Source: Deinococcus soli (ex Cha et al. 2016)
GTDB lineage: Bacteria; Deinococcota; Deinococci; Deinococcales; Deinococcaceae
Direction: 5' to 3'
DNA length: 64,000 nt
NCBI RefSeq assembly: GCF_001007995.1
Contig: NZ_CP011389.1
Location: 310,001-374,000 of the forward strand
The notes beneath the pieces are model-generated. The model searched no databases. It was not told the DNA's origin and saw nothing but the letters and a program-made list of their open reading frames with translations. Positions 7,671 through 16,880 of this stretch are shown here, one piece after another. The position numbers were made by a program, and so were the translations under genes. Numbering within the stretch: position 1 is the first letter of the stretch; each line of letters begins with the position of its first letter.

Positions 7671-7802
7671 AGAACTCCTCTCCGGCTGCAAGGGACGGCC
7701 CCCACCGCGCCGGACGACGGTGGGGGCCACAGGGGCTTCATGAAGGCAACAAACGGTCAGGGTCGATCACTGCTCCGACTGATCGCCGGTACGCTAGAGG
7801 GC

Positions 7803-8051
7803 GTGACTCAATTCATCCGTCGGTGGACGTCGCCTCTCCCTGATGACGTCGTGCCCCCCGTCACCCTGGACAGCGAGCGGGTACGCCTCGCTGCGCTTCT
7901 GGCACGCACGTGGGACGGCGAGCGGACCACGCCGATCACACTGCTCACGGAACGCGCGCAGGTCACCACGAACCCCACGTTGCTGCGCGGCGTGATTGAT
8001 GAGCTGGAGTATCACCTGCGCCTCGAGCACCAGGCCTCCCACCTCTGGTAA
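7803..8051 (+). CDS. Small plus-strand hypothetical protein
   Basis: 82 residues from the GTG at 7803 (VTQFIRRWTSPLPDD...), with an alternative ATG at 7740 giving 103. A TACGCT box (7790-7795) ends 7 nt before the GTG, the leaderless pattern seen elsewhere in this prophage. The body is helical (RVRLAALLARTWDG, LLRGVIDELEYHLRLEHQ), resembling a small winged-helix or regulatory fold, but no family is recognised. It lies opposed, inside the tail operon. Confidence 0.55.
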   Translation: MTQFIRRWTSPLPDDVVPPVTLDSERVRLAALLARTWDGERTTPITLLTERAQVTTNPTLLRGVIDELEYHLRLEHQASHLW

Positions 8052-8097
8052 CCCTCCGGCTGAGACACCGGGCAGGCGACACTGACGTGACCGGAGG

Positions 8098-8249
8098 TCA
8101 GACGGGCGGGCCACCTGCGCTTTCCAGCGCCATGGGTATCCCGTACCACTCGCCCTGGTGGAACACGCGCAGCACTGGCTGGCCGTCCCGAAACTGAACG
8201 ACGAGAACGGGGTGCCGTTCTCGTCCTGAAGCTGGAGCGCTTTGGTCAT
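8098..8249 (-). pseudogene. Short tail-region gene with an apparent frameshift
   Basis: Begins with an ATG at 8249 (MTKALQLQDENGTP). After the CCCC run following that segment the sensible reading continues in the -1 frame as VLVVQFRDGQPVLRVFHQGEW...ESAGGPPV, with a TGA at 8098-8100. The unshifted frame gives a cysteine- and serine-rich tail that looks like shadow sequence. It lies 7 nt after the stop of the upstream tail gene. Either one base changed in the C run or the gene uses recoding; the joined product would be about 50 residues. Confidence 0.5.
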
Positions 8250-8256
8250 GTGGTCC

Positions 8257-8676
8257 TCACGAGTACCCGTAGGCGAAGAATTGCAGCTGGAGCGTGAAGC
8301 GGTCCCCATCCTCGGGGTTTCCGCTGATCCAGTTGCCGGTGTCGGGCTGAATGACGCGCGCCGCCCAGATCCGGACGGCGGCGCGGTCGGTGTAGTTCTC
8401 GGTGATCACCGTGTCATCCCCCTGCTGGCACTGCTGGAGGGGCCGCGCGACGTCGAGGGGCACGCCGTTGCGTTCAGGAATGGCGAGGGTCAACTCCCAC
8501 CCTTCGGCCTCCTGCGCCCGGCTGAGGATCGCGCGGCCCTGCACGCTGCGGCTGCGGCGCACCTCGTCAAGCCGCCGGGCCTGAAGCACGGTGGGCGGTG
8601 GGGCGGGCAGCACGGCCAGCCCGTACGGCGTCTGGATCTCCAATTGCAGGGGATACAGGGCGGTCACGGCCGGCAC
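8257..8676 (-). CDS. Distal tail protein-like hypothetical
   Basis: 139 residues from a GTG at 8676 (VPAVTALYPLQLEIQTPYG). Beta-rich with a basic linker (LDEVRRSRSVQGRAIL) and a C-terminal GDRFTLQLQFFAYGYS. Its start overlaps the end of the tape-measure gene (stop at 8664), as expected of a protein translated with the tail module. Position directly after the tape measure suggests a tail-tip or distal tail component; the family is not recognised. Confidence 0.65.
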   Translation of the reverse strand: MPAVTALYPLQLEIQTPYGLAVLPAPPPTVLQARRLDEVRRSRSVQGRAILSRAQEAEGWELTLAIPERNGVPLDVARPLQQCQQGDDTVITENYTDRAAVRIWAARVIQPDTGNWISGNPEDGDRFTLQLQFFAYGYS

Positions 8677-11600
8677 GGGTCCCTCCGCGCCTGGTTCTTC
8701 GCCCAGCGTTCAGCGTGCGGCACCAGCTGGTCCCACATGGCCCGGTAGTCGGGCGGGGTGGGGAGTTCCTGGTTCTGCCAGTAGATGGCGTACGTGGTAT
8801 TCACGGTATCTCCGGGTGTGGGCGTGGAGGTCTGCGGGGTGGGGAGCGTGATGGAGGCCTCACGGAACGCCCTGGCAATGGCGTCCGCGACCAGTTGCCC
8901 GCCGTCCCCCAGGCTGCTGAGCACCTGATCGGCGAGGTTCTGCGAGGCGGTGGTCATGGCGCCGCTGATCGCCTCGGCGGCCAGGAGGGGCACCTGATCG
9001 CCGCTGCTGCCCCTGGCGTCCTTGGCGAGCTGGTCGGCCATGGTGAGGTTGTCCGCGCCGCGCTCGATCAGGCCGTCAAGGACGCCCTGTGCGGCTTTCA
9101 CGCCACTGAGCACGCGCCGCTGCTGGGTGTCCACGAGGTTCAGGTAGGGGGCGTAGCCTTCTTTCTGCAGGCGCTGCACCTGTTCCCGGAAGGCTTTCTC
9201 CTGCGTGGTGACCTTCCCGAGTGCCTGGGCGATCTGCTCGGCGTTCCCGCTATTGAGGGCCTGTTCCAGCGCCCGCAGCGCCAGCTCCCGCCGCGCCTGA
9301 AGTTGCTGGAGACCCTGCGCTTCGCGCTGCACGCTGAAGGGCTGCCCCTCCTGCGGCCGCACGACGTCGCTCAGGCCCTTCACGGCGTCCGAGAGCGTGT
9401 CGATGTGCCCCACCTGCCGGGCGTACTCCTCGCCCAGGGCGCGCACGGCGTCCTGCTGGTCACGCAGGGCGTCGGTCAGGCCCGTCAGGGTCCGCTGATC
9501 GTCAGCGGTGAAGGTCCCGCCGCTGTTCACGCGGGCCAGCAGGTCCGCCACGTCCTGCCGGGCGCGGGCGACCGCCTGGGTGGTGCGGTCGGCGCGTCGC
9601 TCGGCCTCCTGCAGGGCGGTGTCCTGCGCGCCGGCGGCGTCACTCAGACCCAGCAGAGCCTGCTCGATGTCGCGGGCCAGGGCGAGGCGGTCGCGCAGGG
9701 CCCGCGTAACGGCCCGTTCCTGCTCGGCCACACCAGCGGAGCCCTCCTCGATCTGAGTGGCGAGCTGCACGCGCTGCGTGTCGCTCAGGCCCAGCGCGTC
9801 CGCGTTGGCGAGCCGGGCGCGGTCCACGTCGAGCTGCTGCCGCACGAGGCCCAGTTCGATGCGGGCGGCCGCCACCGCGTCGTCCGCCGCGCCGGTCAGG
9901 CGGGCCTGGGCGCGCACGCGGGCCTGCTGCGCGGTGAGTTCCCGGTCCACGAACTCCCCGGCGAGCGCCGCCAGGGACCGCTCGGCCTGCACGAGCCGGG
10001 TGGTGGCCTCCACCCGCGCGGCACGCAGACCGTTCAGTTTGATCTCGCCTGCCCCCTGCGCGGCCGCGAGGTCCAGTTGCCGCTGTGCCTCGAGCACTTC
10101 ACGGGCCGCCAGGGCGAGGCGGTTCTGCCTCGCCTGTACCACCTGCACGTCGGTGAGTGCCAGGGCGTCCAGCCGGTCCGCCTGAGCCTGAGCCACGGCG
10201 ATCAGGCTGCCCGCCAGTGCCTCGGCGTTCTGACGGTCCTCCTCGGTCGCCTGCGCGAGGTTCTGCTGCAACGTCCACTGCTCGGCCTTCAGGTCCTTCA
10301 CGCGAGCTTCCGCGCTCGAGCGTCCCTCCAGCGCCCGCAGCTCAGCGTTCACTTCCACGAGGCGGGCCTGATCGATACCCAGCAGCCGGGCACGCAGCGA
10401 GGCGCGTTGCTCGTCGGCCTGCGCGACTTTCAGGGCACTCTCGACCTCACCACGCGCCAAATCTCGCTGCCCGGCCAGGAGTTCCCGGTTCGCGGCCTGC
10501 TCGGCAGTCAGCACGGCGCGGTTGCGTTCCAACTGCGCGTCCCGGATCACGGCCTGCTGCTCAGCGACTGACTTCCGGAACAGCGCGGTCTGCCCGGGCG
10601 TCGGCTGATTGATCAGGCCGAAGGCTTTCTTCAGCTGGCTGATGCGATCCTCAGCGGACTTGATGACGCTGTTGAAGGGATTGGCAGCCTCGCTGCGGGC
10701 CGCGGCCACTGCCCCCTTGGGCACCGCGTCTCCGAGCCGGTCACGCAGTTCGGCGGCCCCCGCTGCGGCGTCCGTGACGAGCCCCTTGAACTTCGTCACG
10801 CGGTCCAGGTTCAGGTCCTCCACTTTCCCCAGCGCGTCGGTGAGCTGCTCGACCGCGCCGGCGTCCCCAGCGGCTTCCGCTGCGGCGCGGCGAGCCTTGA
10901 GGCGCAGGGTGAGGCTGGCCAGCTCCGCGCCAGTCGCGGCGCTGATGCCCTTGAGCTCCCGGTCGAGCACGTCCTGCTGCGCGGCCAGTCGCGCCTCACG
11001 GACCCGCTCCTGCACGTCGAGCTGGATCTGCGCGACCTTCTGGGCCGTCTGCTGCTCCAGCAGCCGCACCCGGCCCAGGTATTCCTCCCGGGCGGCGACT
11101 TCCAGCGTGCCGCGCTGCTCCTCAGCGTCCCGGGCGTCCCGGAGCTGCTGGGCCAGGGTGCGGCGCAGACCTGCGGTGTCCACCTGCTCCTGCACCTGCG
11201 CGGCGCGGGTCCGCAGGGCCAGGATGCCCGGCGCGTACTGCTGCTCCAGGCGCAGCTTGGCGGCGTTGGTGGCACCGGCGACGGCCACCTCGCGGTCACG
11301 CTGCTGCTCAGTCACCTGCGCGGCCAGCTCAGCCCCTTCCTGCTGCACCTGAAGCACGCGGGTCAGGGCGTCCCGCGCGGCCTGCACGCGAGCCTCGGTC
11401 TTGTCCTGCTCCTCCTGTTCGATCCGCTGCAGGTCCTGCTCGGCGGCCCCTCTGGCGGCGGCCTCCGCTTCCTTCTGCAAGGCCTGGAGTTGCCCGGCCT
11501 GGCTCTGGAAGGCCGCGCGGTCCTTGCCCGTGGTGAGCTGGGCCGCTTCGAGGGCTTCCTTGATCTTGGGGGCGTACTGGTCGCGGATATCGCGCAGCTC

Positions 11601-12441
11601 GCCGTCCAGCTCGGCGCGGCGCTTGGCGACACCGTCCTGCATGGCCGCGACACGGGCATCCTCGACAGCCCGCTGGGCGGAGGCGATCTCCTCCTGGCCG
11701 CTTCGGATCTCCTCGGCGGCGCGGGCCCCCAGCGCGGCCTCCTGCACGCGGTCGAGCTTGTCGATGGTCGTCTGGATCTCGGCGCGGATCACGACGTCCT
11801 TCTCGTTTTTCAGCTGGTTCTCCAGCTTCTTGCGCTGCTCGCGAAAGTCACGGGCGATGGTGGCCATGTCCTGCGCGAAGTCGCTCTTGGCCTTGATGCG
11901 AATGTCGGTGTCCTGCTTCGCCAGTTCGACCTGCTGCTTTTTCAGGGCCTCAAGCACCGGCTTGCGCTTGGCTTCCAGGTCCTGCAGGCGCTGCTGCTGG
12001 AGGATGTTCGCGTCGATGGTCGCGCGGTTCTGGCGTTCCAGGCCCAGCGCGGTCGTGAGATTCTTGATGCGGTCCTGGATGGTCAGGGCCGCGCCGCTGT
12101 CGCCGATGCTCTTGGCGCGGCTCAGCGCGGCCTGCTCGACGGCGAGTTCCTTCTCCAGCTGGAGCGTGCGGAGCTTGCTGGACCGCAGGTCCTTGTCCTT
12201 CTCCTCGCGGGCCTTTGCCAGGGCGTCGGCCTGCTCGCGGGTGACCTTGTTGAAGACCTCGTTCCGGGCCTGCTCGATTCGCAGTTCATTCACCTGCCCC
12301 TGCGAGTACCCGCTGAACGCCTTCAGGCTGAAATTCTGGACGTTCTCCCCGATGGTCAGGCCGTTCAAGGTCTTGATCTTCTGGATGAGGGCGCCCACGC
12401 CGTACCCGAGGGCCAACACGATGCCGTACAGCCCGGCTTTA
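8664..12441 (-). pseudogene. Tape measure protein, C-terminal 1258 codons (cut off by IS630)
   Basis: Extremely long coiled-coil sequence rich in A, R, E, Q and L, from KAGLYGIVLALGYGVGALIQK through many heptad-like segments to a C-terminal helical/Pro-rich end. It joins in frame to the fragment at 13488-15106 once the IS and one TA are removed: 3778 + 1619 nt is 1799 codons, with the junction reading SPAT-KAGLY. The intact protein of about 1798 residues would set tail length and enter the host during DNA ejection. The present downstream half has no native start. Confidence 0.9.
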
Positions 12442-13485
12442 TTGATAACGATGTAAATACGAGCTGGTATGCTGGAGGTGTGGCCGAATGGCATCCATCC
12501 AAATACTCCCGGGCGCAGCTGGAGGAACGTCGACTGGCGGCGACCCCCTGGCTTCAAGGGGGCCAGCATTCACAGCAGGCGATTGCCGATCACTTCGGCG
12601 TGTCCGTACACACCGTCAGTAACTGGAAGAAACGTCTGAAGCGCACCGGCAGTCTCCAGGCAACGGTGACGACAGGACGCCCCTCGCGACTCACCGCCGC
12701 CCAGCTTGAACAGGTCCGCACCCTCCTGCGGGAGGGTGCGCTGCACCATGGCTTCCCTGACCCGACCTGGAGCACCAGACGAGTCGCAGACCTGATCGGG
12801 CGGCACTTCGACGTGTGGTACCACCCCGATCACGTCCGGAGAATGCTTCGGCAGCTGGGGTTTACGCCCCAGATGCCGGATGGACGGGCAGCAGAACGCA
12901 ATGAACTCCGGATCGCGTCCTGGAAAGAACAGGTGGCTCCGGAGTTGGGAAAAAAAGGTCGCGCAGGGCGCCACCCTGGTGTACCTGGATGAGGTTGGCT
13001 TCTCGCTGAAAGGCGTGCGAAGACGAACGTGGTCGACCAGGGGCGTGACGCCCCTGGTCATACTCCCGGCCAACTGGGAAAAACTCTCGACGATCGGGGC
13101 GATCACTTCGGACGGTCGATTCTTCCAGCACACGAAGCCTGGGGCGATCCGGAGTGGGGACGTCACCCGGTTCTTCCAGCATCTGTTGCGCCATGTGCAG
13201 GGGAAGATCGTGGTGGTGCTGGACAACGCGGGCATTCACCGAGCGAAGGCAACCCAGGCGTTCGTGGAGCGCCACGAACGCCTGTCGCTGGTGTTTTTGC
13301 CGCCGTACGCTCCGGAATTGAATCCGATCGAGCTGGTGTGGGCGTACGTGAAGCGGAATGTGCTGGGGAACTTCTGTGCCCGCTCAGTGGGCATGCTGAA
13401 AGCGAAGCTGACGACGGCTTGGCAACGGGTTCGGTACATCGACCTGCCTCAGCATTTGATGGACTCAAACTTATGCCGTTATCAA
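12442..13485 (+). mobile_element. IS630-family insertion sequence, copy 1 (1044 bp)
   Basis: Ends are TTGATAACG (12442-12450) and its complement CGTTATCAA (13477-13485), flanked by TA on both sides (12440-12441 and 13486-13487), the TA target duplication of the IS630/Tc1-mariner group. It is apparently identical to 36080-37123. It carries orfA and orfB in overlapping frames and interrupts the tape-measure gene in the opposite direction. Confidence 0.95.
12480..12992 (+). CDS. IS630-family transposase orfA (DNA-binding part)
   Basis: 170 residues from a GTG at 12480 (VAEWHPSKYSRAQLEERRL). A helix-turn-helix (QAIADHFGVSVHTVSNWKKRLKR) is followed by a second winged-helix segment ending VRRMLRQLGFTPQ, the paired-like DNA-binding region of IS630 transposases. 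A TATGCT box (12468-12473) ends 6 nt before the GTG. The frame runs into orfB through an A7 run (gggaaaaaaagg at about 12947-12958); a +1 or -2 shift there would join them. Confidence 0.88.
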   Translation: MAEWHPSKYSRAQLEERRLAATPWLQGGQHSQQAIADHFGVSVHTVSNWKKRLKRTGSLQATVTTGRPSRLTAAQLEQVRTLLREGALHHGFPDPTWSTRRVADLIGRHFDVWYHPDHVRRMLRQLGFTPQMPDGRAAERNELRIASWKEQVAPELGKKGRAGRHPGVPG

Positions 13486-13488
13486 TAG
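12880..13488 (+). CDS. IS630-family transposase orfB (DDE catalytic part)
   Basis: The frame opens at 12880, but the family-like part starts after the A7 run (WEKKVAQGATLVYLDEVGF). The DDE catalytic triad is visible: D in LVYLDEVGF, D in VVVLDNAGIH and E in PELNPIELVWAYVK. The reading frame continues to the very end of the element, and its stop codon TAG uses the TA of the target duplication plus the next host base. Expression as an orfA-orfB fusion by frameshifting or slippage at A7 is likely. Confidence 0.88.
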   Translation: MDGQQNAMNSGSRPGKNRWLRSWEKKVAQGATLVYLDEVGFSLKGVRRRTWSTRGVTPLVILPANWEKLSTIGAITSDGRFFQHTKPGAIRSGDVTRFFQHLLRHVQGKIVVVLDNAGIHRAKATQAFVERHERLSLVFLPPYAPELNPIELVWAYVKRNVLGNFCARSVGMLKAKLTTAWQRVRYIDLPQHLMDSNLCRYQ

Positions 13489-15106
13489 TGGCCGGACTGG
13501 CAGCCATGCTCACTGCAAAACGCCCCAGCGCCGCAGCACCATTCTTCAATGGGCTCACGACGCTCTTGGCGCCTTCGCTGATCTTCGTCCACAGGCCGGG
13601 CTGCTTCCCGATCTCGCTGATGTCCTTCAAGCCCTTCCCAAGCTGAGCCGCTTTCGGCGCGGCTGCCCCCGCTGCGCCGCCCAGTTCCGCCACGGCACCC
13701 GCGGCCGCGCGCTTCCCGGCCACTTCACCCACCTTCGTGAACAGGCCCACGCCGCTGCGTAGCAGCCCGAACAGTGGACTGAGCAGCAGCCGCGCCCCGG
13801 CCAGGACCGTGCCCCACACGACGAGGTTCGCGATGCTGTCCTTCACGGCAGGGTCCAGCTCGTTGAAGGCCTTCAGGAAGTTGGTCAACTGCTTGGCGCC
13901 GTTGGTCACGGCGGGCAGCAGCGCCTCCCCGAGCTGCTTCTGAGCCTCGCGGTACTGCTGGCTGGCTTCGCCCAGGTTGCCCCCTACCCCTTCGAGGATG
14001 GTGTCCGCTTCGCGCAGGTCTTGGGTGGCTTCCTTGCGCAGCTGAATCAGGTACGCCTCTGCCTTCTGCTCGCCGATCAGGGCGTCAGCAGCCACGCCGA
14101 TGCTCTTGGCGTACTGCTGCCACGCGGTCGCCTGGTTCGCGGTGATGCCGTACTGGTTGCTGAGCACGGTGGTACCCAGTTGCACGTCGCTTGCCAGGGC
14201 GTCCACGGCGCCGTTCACGTCCTTCGCGGCAACCAGGGCGCTCGCGCCGTACAGTTCCAGGGTCTCCTGCGCCTGCTTCAGCGTGTACCCGTTGTTCAGC
14301 AGGACTTTCGTGGTGGCCTCAATGGCGGTGGGCACCACGTTGAAGCGACTCGCGAACTTGTCGACGAACGTTTCGGCGGCCGCCACGTCCTGGTTCTGCC
14401 GCTGGAGGGTCTTCTGGAACGACTGGCTGCTCAGGCGGGCCTGTTCGTACCCGCGCACGAGTTGCACGATGCCGTTCACGTTCCCCTGCGGGTTCTGGAA
14501 GATCTGCGTCTGGTCGAGCGCCGTCTTGAACTGACTGGCGATGCCCAGGCGACTCATCTGCCCGGTCGCGCCGGTGATCGTGCGCTGCAGCTGCTCGGTC
14601 GTCAGGGCCAGCTTGCGCACCTCGCCACTGGCGGCGCCGAAGGTCTGCTCGGCGATGGGCCGCAGCTCCCGCAGTTCCCGCTGAAGGGTCTCGACGCGGC
14701 CCTGGAGCTGCGCGACCTCCTCGTCGGTGATGTTGGCCGCTGTGCCCGCCGCGATGAAGTCCGATCGGAGGATCGCCGCCTCGTTGTGGATCTCCACGAG
14801 GCGTTTCTTCAGCGCGTCGGCCTTGGCGATGTCGTCGGTCCTGGGTCCGACTGGCGCGTTCGGCGCGGAAGGCGCGCTAGGGACGGTCACTTTCGGCGCC
14901 GTGACCGGGCGGCTGCCGGGCGTCAGTCCCGCCTCGCGCAACTTGCCCGCGAAGTCCTCGAGCTGCTTCAGGGAGTCGCCCAGGTCAACGCGGGGCTTCA
15001 CGACGATGGCCACGTCGCCCAGGTCGGTCAGTCGCTTCTCGAACTGGTCCAGTTTGCCGAAGAGGTCGGTGAGGTCGGCGGTGCCTTGAAGGTTGAGATC
15101 TTGCAT
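13488..15106 (-). pseudogene. Tape measure protein, N-terminal part (cut off by IS630)
   Basis: The ATG at 15106 (MQDLNLQGTADLTDLFGKLDQF) follows GGCGGTGAGCC. About 540 native codons remain: coiled-coil, then a TP901-type tape-measure core (IEATTKVLLNNGYTLKQAQETLELYGASALVAAKDVNGAVDALASDVQLG) and a hydrophobic stretch (NLVVWGTVLAGARLLLSPLFGLL). Native sequence ends at SMAASPAT, after which the frame enters the IS630 element. The phage cannot make an intact tail from this gene as it stands. Confidence 0.92.
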
Positions 15107-15112
15107 GGTGGC

Positions 15113-15361
15113 TCACCGCCTTTCGCGGGTAGGGGTGGAGGTGTAAATCGCTGTCTTATCTGAAGAACGGGACTCATGTTGGTCGTGATGGGCTGCTATG
15201 GAGGTCTCGGAGGGATGTCGAAAAGGCAGGTAACGACTCTCAGCAAACAGATCTTTCCGATAGGCGCGAAGCCCATCGGTAAAATCGTGTAGACGATACC
15301 GAGTGGGCCTGGGTTGTTGCTGTTCGACTGCTGGAAACTCGCCAGAACGCTCAATTTTCAT
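15113..15361 (-). CDS. Possible small hypothetical gene before the tape measure
   Basis: 82 residues (MKIERSGEFPAVEQQQ...), basic, with no recognised domain. Its TGA ends 6 nt before the tape-measure ATG, with GGCGGTGA between them acting as the ribosome site, which suggests real coupling. Base composition is lower in GC than the phage genes. It may instead be part of the acquired AT-rich segment. Low confidence. Confidence 0.4.
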   Translation of the reverse strand: MKIERSGEFPAVEQQQPRPTRYRLHDFTDGLRAYRKDLFAESRYLPFRHPSETSIAAHHDQHESRSSDKTAIYTSTPTRERR

Positions 15362-15704
15362 GCGTCTCGGCTGGGGCGCAAAGCGAGACGTACGATGCGG
15401 TAAAGCTCAGGGATGTGGATTGAAAGGCTTCTACGCCTACGGCCATTTGGGTTGGCAGCACACATCTCTACACTACCCTATTGATTTTTTCGCATGCTCA
15501 TTGTCACCACAGCGGATCTAATTATAAAAGAATTCTAACGTATTATGTTTATCACATATATTTTAAGTGATATATTCATATTAAAACGAGTAAATATTGA
15601 TTAAAGGCAAGTTGAATGATTCAACTCAAACTTAAACTACTTTTACTCCAATTGGGCATCTATACCTCTCATCCGAGTTTCTATGTACGCTTTGTGTCCT
15701 AAAT
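15362..15704. other. AT-rich non-coding stretch holding the cut-off 3' end of the DUF4062 gene
   Basis: About 15480-15645 is strongly AT-rich (runs such as attataaaag and ttttaagtgatat), unlike the phage. Bases 15643-15695 on the minus strand continue the DUF4062 reading frame after removal of the IS4 copy (LGHKAYIETRMRGIDAQLE, then TAA at 15643-15645). Downstream, AGTTGAA (15610-15616) and TTCAACT (15620-15626) form a hairpin followed on the minus strand by a short T run, a likely terminator for that gene. I see no other gene here. Confidence 0.7.
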
Positions 15705-16880
15705 CTCAGCACCTGACACTTCGGGAAACTGACGTGCTGGCGGTTGGGAACGGCATTCCGAGGAGCTGTAGACAGTCACAGAAGACCTCGCCGCCCCACC
15801 GTGCCGCTTGACTCAGGATCTGCCACCCGATCCGCGTCACGCTCACGACCGCTCGCCCACGCTTGTCCTGACGAGGGGCGTGAGTTTCTGTCCGCTGCGC
15901 GCCGATCCGCGTCATCCAGGCCAGCGCAATACAGAGCAGGCCAAAGAGCCGAGAGATGCGCTCTGGAGCCGTCATGTGCGTGGCCTCCAGATTCAGCCCG
16001 CGAGCTTTCAACGCGGAGAACGCCGATTCAATCGCCCACCTGAGCCGATAGGTCCGCAACACATCCAGGACGGGCAAATCTGAGGCCACGATCACCCTGT
16101 CCCCCGCAGGGGACAGGGTGATGACCACGTGCATCCAGCCCCCATAGACCCACGTCCGCTCGAACAGGGTGCGCACCTGTCCCAGTTGCAGCGTCGTGAA
16201 CAGGTCTCGCACCAGTTCATCCTCGATTCTGGTGTTCTCCCGGATGCGGATACAGTGCCGGATGCGTTTCCAGCGCAGGAACGAGCACCACTCGCGCCCC
16301 ACGAACTCCCGGTCTGCGATCAACACGGCCCAGCGGCGAGCTGGCATCACCTTGAGGAGCCGGGCAACCAGGAGGATCCGGGCAGCAGTGCAGCTGTTGC
16401 CTTGATGCGGCAGGATCGACCAGACGAGGGGAATCACCGCGCCCCCAAGCAGAACGCCCAAGACGAGGATGTTCAGCGGCGTCTGACCGTAATGCCACGT
16501 GGTGCGGTCCATGATCAGGGTGAGCTTGCCGTCGGGCAGCAAGGGAAGCAAGACGTCACAGACGTCCTGCGGCGTGAGCTGAGCGTCGTGAAACACGCGG
16601 GCCACCGTCCGGGTTTTTGATTCCAACGTGGCTGATCTGGGGAGGTGAAGCGCGATCTTGCGGTGAAGCGTGGACTCGGCCTGGAGCACGGCCAGGAGCA
16701 CTTCGGCAAGACGACGGAGCGCGTCCGTACGGCGGTGTGGCCAGCGAGTGTGCAGGTAGGTGGCCAACGTGTCAGCATGGAAGCGGGCAGTATCGGGGCT
16801 CGTCACAGACCCAGATACCGCCCTTTGTCATGTCGCACTGCGTTCAGGACGCCATTTCTCGTGAAGTGTCAGGTGCTGAG
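15705..16880 (-). mobile_element. IS4-family insertion sequence, copy 1 (1176 bp)
   Basis: Ends CTCAGCACCTGACACTTC (left) and its near-perfect complement GAAGTGTCAGGTGCTGAG (right, ending 16880). It is flanked by a 9-bp direct duplication GTCCTAAAT (15696-15704 and 16881-16889). It is nearly identical to 37788-38963. It sits in the 3' end of the AT-rich DUF4062 gene. Confidence 0.95.
15706..16806 (-). CDS. IS4-family transposase
   Basis: 366 residues spanning almost the whole IS. The DDE fold of the IS4 group is visible: first D in LTLIMDRTTWHYG, second D in WAVLIADREFVGREW, and the glutamate in the Y-x-x-R-W-x-I-E motif (TYRLRWAIESAFSALKARG). Length and the 9-bp target duplication fit the family. 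The frame is intact and no key residue is missing, so this copy should be functional. It differs from copy 2 at a handful of residues (for example SALKARG against SVMKARG). Confidence 0.93.
   Translation of the reverse strand: MTSPDTARFHADTLATYLHTRWPHRRTDALRRLAEVLLAVLQAESTLHRKIALHLPRSATLESKTRTVARVFHDAQLTPQDVCDVLLPLLPDGKLTLIMDRTTWHYGQTPLNILVLGVLLGGAVIPLVWSILPHQGNSCTAARILLVARLLKVMPARRWAVLIADREFVGREWCSFLRWKRIRHCIRIRENTRIEDELVRDLFTTLQLGQVRTLFERTWVYGGWMHVVITLSPAGDRVIVASDLPVLDVLRTYRLRWAIESAFSALKARGLNLEATHMTAPERISRLFGLLCIALAWMTRIGAQRTETHAPRQDKRGRAVVSVTRIGWQILSQAARWGGEVFCDCLQLLGMPFPTASTSVSRSVRC

Noticed and set aside
8598..10571. 657-residue plus-strand open frame opposite the tape measure
   Set aside because: Antisense shadow of a high-GC coiled-coil gene; low-complexity Gly/Leu/Arg pattern, no start signals, no domain.
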